Source: Sphingobacteriales bacterium
GTDB taxonomy: Bacteria > Bacteroidota > Bacteroidia > Chitinophagales > Chitinophagaceae
NCBI GenBank assembly: GCA_023251215.1
Contig: JAHEZF010000090.1
Coordinates: 1 to 6,678, forward strand
Direction of reading: 5' to 3'
DNA: 6,678 bases
Positions 1 to 6,409 of the stretch are shown here, in pieces. Made by a program: the position numbers and the translations under genes. The notes under the pieces were generated by a model that was not told the DNA's origin, made no database searches, and was given only the letters and a program-made list of their open reading frames with translations. Every line of letters starts with the position of its first letter. Positions within the stretch are counted from its first letter, which is position 1.

Positions 1-82
1 AATTGCCCTTCTATCCGCTTTAAAAACCACCTGTACTCCCGAAAAACAGCCTTTGAAGGTAAGAGTAGCATTTATCGTCTAA
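1..82 (+). other. Possible C-terminal tail of an upstream gene, cut by the window edge
   Basis: Reading from base 2, the + strand is open for 26 codons to a TAA at 80-82. The peptide ends in PLKVRVAFIV. The alternating hydrophobic ending faintly recalls the last beta strand of TonB-type C-terminal domains, where a Pro-Val-x-Val-x-Val pattern is common, but this is only an impression. A second frame, from base 1, is also open to a TAA at 127-129 with a less protein-like composition. Open frames this short at a window edge are expected by chance, so the call is weak. Confidence 0.2.
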
Positions 83-150
83 AGAATAGCCGCTATCTTT
101 TATCTTTATTGTCTGAACAGCAAACTTAAAACTGCAGATTGAAACCACAT
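83..150 (+). promoter_or_regulatory. Short leader upstream of the efflux operon, with weak promoter-like bases
   Basis: This AT-rich stretch precedes the adaptor start codon and should hold the operon promoter if transcription starts locally. TATCTTTT (94-101) and TATCTTTA (101-108) each match seven of eight bases of the Bacteroidota -7 consensus TAnnTTTG. No TTTG box lies at the usual distance upstream; the nearest, at 52-55, is too far away. No operator-like palindrome or strong ribosome binding site is visible. Confidence 0.2.
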
Positions 151-1221
151 ATGAAGTCGCTGAACATTTTATTCCTGTTTTGTGTAGCCGGTCTGGTAAT
201 GCCTGACTGCGGAAACAAGGATAAGAAGCAGGTTTCCCAAACACAGCAAAATGGCATGGCCAAACAACCTCCTTTGCCGGTTGAAGCTTTTATTGTTCAA
301 AGGCAAACATTGAATGAAGTATTAGAAGTCCCCGGATCATTAATGGCTTTTGAAACCACCGAAATCCATCCGGAAGTTTCTGGCAGAGTTGTGTTGTTAA
401 ATGTAAAAGAAGGAAATTTTGTGGGCAAAGGCGCTTTGCTTGCTAAATTATATGATGGTGACCTGCAGGCCCAGTTACACAAACTGAATGTGCAGTTACA
501 AATTGCCCAAACAACCGAAGAACGACAAGCCAAACTTCTGAAAATTCAAGGCATCAGTCAGCAGGATTATGATTTGAGTTTACTGAATGTAAATAACCTG
601 AAAGCGGATATGGAGATCATACAAACCAGTATTTCCAAAACAGAAATCCATGCCCCATTCAGTGGCCGGCTTGGATTAAAGAATATAAGCCCCGGTGCAT
701 ATATTACCCCTGCAATTGCCATTACCACCATCAGCCAGGTAGATGAATTGAAATTACAGTTTACTGTGCCCGAAAAATACAGTTCGCAGGTAAAGAACGG
801 GCAGGAAATTAATTTTTCAGTTGATGGTTCTTCAAAAACATACCGGGCCAGGGTAATTGCCGTAGAAGTATATATTGAAGAAGAAACCCGAAGCCTTACT
901 GTAAGAGCTTTGGTAAAATCGGAGGACAGGTTTTTAATTCCCGGTGCATTTGCCAAAGTGAAAATTGAATTAGGCAAAAATGAAAAATCATTGATGATCC
1001 CTTCGCAGGCAGTGGTACCGCAGGGAAGAAAAAAACAGATATTCATTTATAAAAATGGTAAAGCGATGGCGACAGATATTACAACGGGTGTAAGAGATGC
1101 AGCCAATGTACAGGTTGTAACCGGATTGAATGCAGGTGATACAGTAATCACCACCGGCCTTTTGTTCCTTCGTCCCGGTAGCGATGTAAAACTTTTAAAA
1201 GTAAACCCCCCAACCCCCTGA
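151..1221 (+). CDS. RND efflux periplasmic adaptor (membrane fusion protein, HlyD/AcrA-like)
   Basis: This 356-residue adaptor links the inner-membrane pump encoded next to the outer-membrane channel. I chose ATG 151 because it begins a signal-like N-terminus (MKSLNILFLF, then a hydrophobic run). An in-frame TTG at 139 would only add MKPH. Cys20 follows the hydrophobic run and is followed by GNKDKK, as in a lipoprotein, but the residues before it (VMPD) fit a lipobox poorly. The domain order is standard: first lipoyl half about 70-103 (HPEVSGRVVLLNVKEGNFV), a short alpha-hairpin about 104-163, second lipoyl half about 164-196 (HAPFSGRLGLKNISPGAYI), beta-barrel about 199-275 (with ETRSLTVRA and IPGAFAKVKI), and a membrane-proximal domain about 280-346 (IPSQAVVP, GLNAGDTVITTGL, LRPG). 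The last residues, NPPTP, and the stop codon lie inside a C/G-run repeat. The family is clear; the exported substrate cannot be inferred. Confidence 0.95.
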   Translation: MKSLNILFLFCVAGLVMPDCGNKDKKQVSQTQQNGMAKQPPLPVEAFIVQRQTLNEVLEVPGSLMAFETTEIHPEVSGRVVLLNVKEGNFVGKGALLAKLYDGDLQAQLHKLNVQLQIAQTTEERQAKLLKIQGISQQDYDLSLLNVNNLKADMEIIQTSISKTEIHAPFSGRLGLKNISPGAYITPAIAITTISQVDELKLQFTVPEKYSSQVKNGQEINFSVDGSSKTYRARVIAVEVYIEEETRSLTVRALVKSEDRFLIPGAFAKVKIELGKNEKSLMIPSQAVVPQGRKKQIFIYKNGKAMATDITTGVRDAANVQVVTGLNAGDTVITTGLLFLRPGSDVKLLKVNPPTP

Positions 1222-1230
1222 AGGGGGCTT
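1206..1230 (+). repeat. Left C/G-run hairpin repeat, overlapping the adaptor stop codon
   Basis: CCCCC (1214-1218) and GGGGG (1223-1227) form a perfect five-pair GC stem around a TGAA loop, and the adaptor stop TGA (1219-1221) is the first three loop bases. A further C6 run lies just upstream at 1206-1211. The stem is followed by CTTGCTAAC rather than a T run, so it is not a standard intrinsic terminator, though it could pause polymerase or protect the upstream mRNA end. Confidence 0.65.
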
Positions 1231-1384
1231 GCTAACACACAGGGCCATGCTTATTGAAGTTTATTTAGGAATATTAAAAGTTCAATGCTGGAGACCAAAA
1301 AGTTGAAGTTAAATTTTAGCAATGCTGACAATAAAAGAGCTTGTCATTAATAAAAATTTAAAATTCCCCTTTAGGGGATAGGGG
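1206..1384. repeat. Small non-coding element bounded by inverted C/G-run repeats (MITE-like or repeat pair)
   Basis: Two similar motifs in opposite orientation bound this stretch between the adaptor and pump genes. The left arm is C6-AA-C5-TGAA-G5-CTT at 1206-1230. The right arm is ATT-C4-TTTA-G4-ATA-G4 at 1364-1384. The reverse complement of the left arm aligns with the right arm along nearly its whole length, with differences in run length and a few substitutions. The interior is AT-rich, has stops in all frames on the + strand and holds no recognisable gene. I see no clear target-site duplication. From memory, pairs of such motifs are frequent between genes in Bacteroidota. Whether this was a mobile unit or simply two repeats is an inference. 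Confidence 0.55.
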
Positions 1385-1385
1385 T
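1364..1385 (+). repeat. Right C/G-run hairpin repeat, abutting the pump start codon
   Basis: CCCC (1366-1369) and GGGG (1374-1377) form a four-pair stem around TTTA. A second GGGG (1381-1384) ends one base before the pump ATG. The purine-rich AGGGGATAGGGG lies where a ribosome binding site would be, but it is a poor match to AGGAGG. It is more simply read as repeat sequence that has become the 5' flank of the pump gene. Confidence 0.6.
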
Positions 1386-4300
1386 ATGAATTTATCAGAA
1401 CTCAGTTTAAAGCGTCCCGTTCTTGCCATCGTTTGTTCTATTCTCATTATCATTTTTGGGGCCATCAGCTTTTCTTTTTTAGGAGTAAGGGAATACCCGG
1501 CCATTGATCCTGCTGTCATCAGTGTACGTACATCATACGTTGGCGCCAGCGCTGATATTGTTGAACAACAAATTACCGAACCACTGGAAAAAGCTGTGAA
1601 TGGAGTGCAGGGTGTAAAAAACATTACTTCTAACAGTGCCCAGGGCAACAGTAGTATAACCGTTGAATTTGAACTTGGTGTTGATCTTGAAAAAGCGGCA
1701 AATGATGTGAGGGATAAAGTCGGGCAGGCAGTAAGTAATCTTCCGCAGGATATTGATGCGCCTCCTATCGTGAGTAAAGCTGATGCAGATTCTGATCCTA
1801 TTATGTTTATCATTATCCAAAGTCAGAAAAAACCACTTTTGGAGCTAACTGATTTTGCAGAAAACGTAGTACAGGAACGATTGCAAACCATATCCGGGGT
1901 AAGCTCAGCAGGTACGTTCGGAAAACAATATGCCATGCGGCTCTGGATCGATCCTTCAAAACTGGCCTCCTATAAATTAACCATCCAGGATATCCGGTCA
2001 GCATTGGATCGGGAAAATATTGAATTACCCGGCGGAAAAGTCCGCGGCAATTTAACCCAACTGATCGTTAAGACCTATGGAAAACTGACGACAGAAACCG
2101 AATTTAATGATCTTATTGTCCGTGAAAATGCCGGACACATAATTCGATTCCGGGATTTAGGAACGGCTGTACTTGGCTCTGATAATGATGAATTTTCATC
2201 CCGTGTAAACAATGTTGCTTCAGTTGGGCTACGGATTGTAGCCCAACCGGGCAGTAACCAGATTGAAATTGCTGACGAGGTTTATAAAAGATTAGCTGAG
2301 ATTAATAAAGATATGCCCTCCGATATTTTTATGCAGGTGGGCTATGATCGTACGGGTTTTGTGCGCAAAGCAGTAAGAGAAGTAAAAGATACTCTGATCA
2401 TCGCCATTTCATTAGTGGTAATAATCATTTTCCTTTTTTTCCGGGAATGGTCAATTGCATTGCGCCCACTGATAGATATCCCTGTCTCCCTGATCGGCGC
2501 TTTCTTTATTATGTACCTGGCGGGATTTTCTGTGAATGTACTCACACTTCTTGCCGTTGTACTGGCTACAGGCCTGGTGGTAGATGATGGAATTGTAGTA
2601 ACAGAAAATATTTTCAAGAAAATGGAACGAGGGATGAATAAACACAAAGCAGCCATCGAAGGTTCCAAAGAAATTTATTTTGCTGTAATTTCTACTTCGA
2701 TAACGTTGGCCATTGTATTTCTTCCCATCATTTTTTTACAGGGGTTTGTGGGAAGATTGTTCCGTGAGTTTGGAATTGTTGTTGCCGGCGCCGTATTGAT
2801 CTCTGCTTTTGTTTCACTTTCACTAACACCGGTATTAAATATTTACCTTACCAAAAAAGACCCCAGTAAGCATTCCTGGTTTTATCGTATAACAGAACCA
2901 TTCTTTACCGGAATGGAAAACCTTTATCGCCAGACGCTAAAAGGATTTATGAAACTGCGATGGGTTGCTTTTATCATTGTGCTGGCTTGTGTTGCTACCA
3001 TTTATTTAATTGGAAAAAATATTCCTTCGGAGTTGGCGCCAATGGAAGATCGTAATCGTGTACGGGCTTCCCTGACTGGTCCTGAAGGTGCCGATTTTGA
3101 TTTTACAGACAAGGTTACTTACGATATTTCCCAGCAACTTTTAGATTCAATTCCTGAGCGGTTTATTGTGATGTCTTTTGCACCCGCCGGTTTTTCAGGA
3201 GGCGGTAGCAGCAACACCGCTTTTATCAGTTTGGGGTTGGTTGATGCAGGAAGTCGTAAACGATCTCAGGATGATGTGGCCCAGCAAATGAATCGCATGT
3301 TCCGGCGATATAATAACATCCGGGCTTTTGCAATACAGGAACAAACAATATCGGTGGGTTTGGGCAGCAGAGGTTCTTTTCCTGTTCAATTTGTTTTACA
3401 AAACCTGAACTTCGATAAGCTGAAAGAAAAAGTTCCCAAATTTTTAGAAGAGGTTGGTAAAAGCAAGGTATTCCAGGGATTTGATGTAAATCTTAAGTTC
3501 AATCAACCGGAACTGCAAATCACTATTGATCGGTTAAAAGCCAATGAACTGGGCGTATCAGTTCTGGATGTCACCAATACATTGCAACTTGCCTTAAGTG
3601 GCCGCCGCTTTGGTTATTTTATTATGAATGGAAAACAATATTCAGTTATTGGCCAGGTGGAACGGGAAAACCGTGACGACCCCCTTGATCTGAAATCATT
3701 TTATGTTCGAAATAACCGGGGTGAGTTGATACAGTTGGACAATATTGTAAACATGGCTGAAACAGCCAGCCCTCCCACTATTTATCATTTCAACAGGTTC
3801 AAGAGTGCTACCATTTCCGCAGGCCTGGCTAATGGCATGGCATTGGGTGATGGCATAAAAGAAATGGAAAGGATTGCTTCTGTCGTTTTGGACGATTCAT
3901 TTAATACCTCGCTCAGCGGAGCCTCTCTTGATTTTAAAGAAAGCTCATCCAATACTTCTTTTGCCTTTATATTAGCATTGGTTTTAATCTTTTTAGTACT
4001 GTCAGCACAATTCGAAAGTTTTATTGACCCTTTAATCATCATGATCACCGTACCACTTGCATTAGCCGGCGCTGTATTGAGTTTAAAATTATTCGGGCAA
4101 ACCCTGAATATCTTTTCCCAAATCGGAATTATTATGCTCATAGGCCTGGTTACTAAAAACGGGATATTGATTGTTGAATTTGCCAACCAGAAAAGAAGAA
4201 AGGGGCAAATGAAGATACCTGCAGCCGTTGATGCTGCTGTGGCAAGGTTGCGACCCATTTTAATGACAACACTCGCCACTACCCTTGGCGCATTACCTAT

Positions 4301-4460
4301 CGCTATGGCAATCGGTTCAGCCGGTAAAAGCCGGATACCACTGGGTATTGTTATTGTAGGAGGAATGTTATTTGCATTGGTACTTACATTATTCGTTGTA
4401 CCGGCATTGTATTCATATTTATCATCTAAAAAGAAAGCTCAGACTGATGAAACGGTTTAG
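1386..4460 (+). CDS. RND multidrug-type efflux pump, inner-membrane permease (HAE1/AcrB-like)
   Basis: This 1024-residue proton-driven permease forms the trimeric engine of the tripartite pump. It is near full length for the family (AcrB has about 1050). It has the duplicated layout: TM1 about 12-32, a large periplasmic loop about 35-333, TM2-6 about 336-485, TM7 about 524-543, a second periplasmic loop about 545-856, and TM8-12 about 858-1010. The proton-relay residues are present: Asp400-Asp401 in VVDDGIVVTENI (AcrB D407/D408), Lys924 in LVTKNGILIVEFA (K940), Arg954 in RLRPILMT (R971) and Thr961 (T978). The pairing with AcrB numbers is from my recall of that family. A glycine-rich loop (PAGFSGGGSSN, about 600-610) sits where AcrB has its switch loop. 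Intact relay residues argue for a working pump. It is HAE1-like rather than a heavy-metal (CusA) pump, because I see no methionine-rich relay, but the substrate is unknown. The start ATG follows a C/G-run repeat by one base. Confidence 0.97.
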   Translation: MNLSELSLKRPVLAIVCSILIIIFGAISFSFLGVREYPAIDPAVISVRTSYVGASADIVEQQITEPLEKAVNGVQGVKNITSNSAQGNSSITVEFELGVDLEKAANDVRDKVGQAVSNLPQDIDAPPIVSKADADSDPIMFIIIQSQKKPLLELTDFAENVVQERLQTISGVSSAGTFGKQYAMRLWIDPSKLASYKLTIQDIRSALDRENIELPGGKVRGNLTQLIVKTYGKLTTETEFNDLIVRENAGHIIRFRDLGTAVLGSDNDEFSSRVNNVASVGLRIVAQPGSNQIEIADEVYKRLAEINKDMPSDIFMQVGYDRTGFVRKAVREVKDTLIIAISLVVIIIFLFFREWSIALRPLIDIPVSLIGAFFIMYLAGFSVNVLTLLAVVLATGLVVDDGIVVTENIFKKMERGMNKHKAAIEGSKEIYFAVISTSITLAIVFLPIIFLQGFVGRLFREFGIVVAGAVLISAFVSLSLTPVLNIYLTKKDPSKHSWFYRITEPFFTGMENLYRQTLKGFMKLRWVAFIIVLACVATIYLIGKNIPSELAPMEDRNRVRASLTGPEGADFDFTDKVTYDISQQLLDSIPERFIVMSFAPAGFSGGGSSNTAFISLGLVDAGSRKRSQDDVAQQMNRMFRRYNNIRAFAIQEQTISVGLGSRGSFPVQFVLQNLNFDKLKEKVPKFLEEVGKSKVFQGFDVNLKFNQPELQITIDRLKANELGVSVLDVTNTLQLALSGRRFGYFIMNGKQYSVIGQVERENRDDPLDLKSFYVRNNRGELIQLDNIVNMAETASPPTIYHFNRFKSATISAGLANGMALGDGIKEMERIASVVLDDSFNTSLSGASLDFKESSSNTSFAFILALVLIFLVLSAQFESFIDPLIIMITVPLALAGAVLSLKLFGQTLNIFSQIGIIMLIGLVTKNGILIVEFANQKRRKGQMKIPAAVDAAVARLRPILMTTLATTLGALPIAMAIGSAGKSRIPLGIVIVGGMLFALVLTLFVVPALYSYLSSKKKAQTDETV

Positions 4461-5754
4461 TGTTTTATTGATTCTGTTCCCTTTTTTTGCCAACAGTCAG
4501 AAATTATTGACACTGGATGATGCCATTGCCACTGCTTTGCAAAACAACTTTGACATTCAATTATCAAAAAATGATTCCCTGGTAGCCGCCCTGAATTATT
4601 CTTACCGGAATGCTGCATTTCTTCCGCGGCTTAATGGCAATTTGGGTACTACCTGGAATAATATTGATACCAAACAAATATTGTTTGATGGTTCCAGAAA
4701 GCAAAGCACCGGTATTAAATCAAATAACATCAATGCAGGCATTGCGCTTAACTGGACCTTGTTTGACGGACTGAAAATGTTTGCTACCCGTGATAAAATT
4801 GAAGCATATGTCAGGTTAGGTGAACTCGGAATTAAAAGCCAGGTAATAAATACTGTGGCAACTGTGATTAATACTTATTATGGTATTGTTCGTCAAAAAC
4901 AACAACTGAAGGCTATTGAAGAACAGATGTCCATTAACGAAGAAAGAGTGAAGCTGGCGCAATACAAACTGGATATAGGTGCAGGCGCCAAACCAGATGT
5001 GCTCCAAAGTAAAGTAGACCTGAATGCCCAGAAAGCTGCAAAATTAGAACAGCAAACTCTTATTGACCAGTTGAAAGAACAACTGAACCAGGTAATGAAC
5101 GTAACTACCGGCATTATTTACGAAGTGAACGATTCTATTCCATTGAATTTTGGCCTGTCGCTTGGCGATATTCAAAATACTATTGAAAAGACCAACCCGG
5201 TATTGCTGATGAATAAAAAGAATATTGATATTGCGAATCTGACTTTGAAAGAAACAAAAGCCCAGCGTTTTCCAACCCTGACTTTCAACACGGGTTACAA
5301 TTTCAGCAGGACAAGAAATCAAACTGTCATCAATTCATTCTCCACTTTTTTCAACAGAACACGGGGATACAATTACGGTTTCACTGCATCTATTCCCATA
5401 ATGAATAACCTGAATACAAGCCGCCTCATCAAACAGGCGCAGCTTGACATTCAATACCAGCAATTGGCATTTGACAACCAAAGATCACTGATCAATATTG
5501 ATGTGATCAATGCTTTTAAAGAATATGAACAACAGAAAAAAGCATTGGCACTGGAAGAAGAAAACATCCTGCTGGCCAAAGAAAATGTCAGCATTGTTCT
5601 GGAGACCTATCGTTTGGGCGCTGCTACTTTTATTCAGCTGCGGGAAGCACAGAAAAGCCTGGAAGATGCTTACAATCGCCTGATCGCTGCCCGTTACAAT
5701 ACGAAATTGGCTGAAACAGAATTGTTGCGCCTTAAAGGTGATCTGGTGAAATAA
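4447..5754 (+). CDS. TolC-like outer-membrane efflux channel (OEP family)
   Basis: This 435-residue protein is the exit duct of the tripartite pump. I chose ATG 4447 because it gives a clean signal peptide, MKRFSVLLILFPFFANSQ, probably cut near ANS/QK by signal peptidase I. Reading further upstream in this frame would only translate pump sequence. There is no lipobox Cys, unlike many OprM-type channels. The mature protein opens with LTLDDAIATALQNNFDIQLS, the usual OEP start. The family's two halves are visible: helix segments around 129-216 with YKLDIGAGAKPDVLQSKVDL (about 173-192), and around 325-432 with YRLGAATFIQLREAQKSL (about 388-405). These are the paired equatorial repeats of TolC. 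Beta-strand segments lie about 60-105 and 275-318. Its start overlaps the pump gene by 14 bp, which suggests translational coupling and matched expression. AAAAAGAAAG at 4428-4437 is a weak purine-rich site. Confidence 0.95.
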   Translation: MKRFSVLLILFPFFANSQKLLTLDDAIATALQNNFDIQLSKNDSLVAALNYSYRNAAFLPRLNGNLGTTWNNIDTKQILFDGSRKQSTGIKSNNINAGIALNWTLFDGLKMFATRDKIEAYVRLGELGIKSQVINTVATVINTYYGIVRQKQQLKAIEEQMSINEERVKLAQYKLDIGAGAKPDVLQSKVDLNAQKAAKLEQQTLIDQLKEQLNQVMNVTTGIIYEVNDSIPLNFGLSLGDIQNTIEKTNPVLLMNKKNIDIANLTLKETKAQRFPTLTFNTGYNFSRTRNQTVINSFSTFFNRTRGYNYGFTASIPIMNNLNTSRLIKQAQLDIQYQQLAFDNQRSLINIDVINAFKEYEQQKKALALEEENILLAKENVSIVLETYRLGAATFIQLREAQKSLEDAYNRLIAARYNTKLAETELLRLKGDLVK

Positions 5755-5762
5755 GACTTTAT

Positions 5763-5862
5763 GCAAAGACGCCAGGTTTCCAACAAGACGCAAAACTATA
5801 CAACCACATCAGAAACTCTTTGCGATTTTATTCCCCTGATCTTTGCGTCTTTGCGTGAAACC
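5763..5862. repeat. TTTGCGTCTTTGCG-type inverted and direct repeat cluster upstream of purE
   Basis: Most of the gap between the channel gene and purE is repeat. Left arm 5775-5794 (GGTTTC, then AAGACGCAAA) is the near reverse complement of right arm 5842-5862 (TTTGCGTCTT, then GAAACC), differing only in the middle. An outer GCAAAGACGC at 5763-5772 is also the exact reverse complement of 5845-5854. CTTTGCG occurs as direct copies at 5818-5824, 5841-5847 and 5849-5855. From memory, this motif is a widespread intergenic repeat in Bacteroidota; its function is not known to me. The complementary arms could fold into a stem after the channel mRNA, but no T run follows, so I do not call a terminator. 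Confidence 0.6.
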
Positions 5863-5881
5863 AATTTTTAGCGTTTCTTTG
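5850..5881 (+). promoter_or_regulatory. Weak candidate promoter for purE (TTTG ... TTTCTTTG)
   Basis: TTTG at 5850-5853 and TTTCTTTG at 5874-5881 are 20 bases apart. They resemble the Bacteroidota -33 TTTG and -7 TAnnTTTG boxes, with one mismatch in the second. The start codon is only four bases downstream, so transcription would begin at or next to the ATG and give a nearly leaderless mRNA. The CTTTGCG repeats produce TTTG boxes by themselves, so chance is a real alternative. Confidence 0.17.
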
Positions 5882-5885
5882 CTGC

Positions 5886-6398
5886 ATGAATCCACTCGTA
5901 GGAATAATTATGGGCAGCGACAGTGATCTTCCGGTCATGCAGGCAGCTTCAGATATATTGAAACAATTTGGAATTCCTCATGAGGTAACAGTTGTATCCG
6001 CTCATCGCACTCCTGACCGAATGATGGAGTACGCAAAAAAAGCAAAAAAAAGAGGGTTGAAAGTGATCATTGCAGGCGCCGGTGGCGCCGCACATCTGCC
6101 GGGCATGGTAGCTTCGATAACCACATTACCTGTCATTGGTGTTCCCATCAAATCTTCCAACTCTGCTGACGGCTGGGATTCCGTTCTTTCTATTTTGCAA
6201 ATGCCCAATGGCGTTCCCGTTGGCACGGTGGCATTGAATGCTTCCAAAAATGCCGGCATACTTGCCGCTGAAATTTTAGGCATACATGATGAAACTGTTT
6301 CCAAAAAAATAGCTGATTATAAAAGCTCCCTTAATAATGAAGTGATAAAAAAGGTAGAAAAGATGAAAAAAGATGGCTGGGAAAATAAGTTTGATTAG
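5886..6398 (+). CDS. purE: N5-carboxyaminoimidazole ribonucleotide mutase (class I PurE)
   Basis: PurE moves the carboxyl group of N5-CAIR to give 4-carboxy-AIR in cytoplasmic purine synthesis, after PurK makes N5-CAIR. At 170 residues it has the expected length of bacterial class I PurE. The nucleotide-binding GSDSD is at 10-14, SAHRTP at 38-43 carries the active-site His40, and [12 protein letters not shown] at 63-74 carries His70. The later motif is [23 protein letters not shown] (95-117), where many proteobacterial forms have GVDSL or GLDSL instead; I recall the GWDS form as usual in Bacteroidota. The C-terminus is a lysine-rich helix (about 137-163). The ATG start puts GIIMGSDSD at the right distance from the N-terminus. 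No purK lies next to it in the window; the downstream neighbour begins 11 bp after its stop and is probably co-transcribed. Class I enzymes act as mutases, not direct AIR carboxylases, by family knowledge. Confidence 0.97.
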   Translation: MNPLVGIIMGSDSDLPVMQAASDILKQFGIPHEVTVVSAHRTPDRMMEYAKKAKKRGLKVIIAGAGGAAHLPGMVASITTLPVIGVPIKSSNSADGWDSVLSILQMPNGVPVGTVALNASKNAGILAAEILGIHDETVSKKIADYKSSLNNEVIKKVEKMKKDGWENKFD

Positions 6399-6409
6399 CC
6401 TGCACTGTT

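Noticed and set aside
20..244. Minus-strand open frame of 74 residues at the left end
   Set aside because: It overlaps the adaptor's start and signal region, its composition is unlike a real protein, and no motif is visible.
567..1046. Minus-strand open frame of 159 residues inside the adaptor gene
   Set aside because: It is antisense to strongly conserved adaptor domains and shows no family features; it is a shadow frame.
1214..1236. GC hairpin after the adaptor as an intrinsic terminator
   Set aside because: No T run follows the stem, and the pump and channel downstream would be expected to share the transcript.
1247..1306. Short + strand frame in the adaptor-pump gap, beginning MLIEVYLGILK (19 residues)
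   Set aside because: It has no ribosome binding site, no recognisable family and lies inside an apparent repeat element; a frame this short is expected by chance.
3785..4279. Minus-strand open frame of 164 residues inside the pump gene
   Set aside because: It is antisense to conserved transmembrane helices of the pump, so its length reflects codon bias of the true gene.
4372..4446. Extended N-terminus for the channel gene, starting inside the pump gene
   Set aside because: The extra 25 residues would precede and spoil a clear signal peptide starting at 4447; the pump's own frame explains this DNA.
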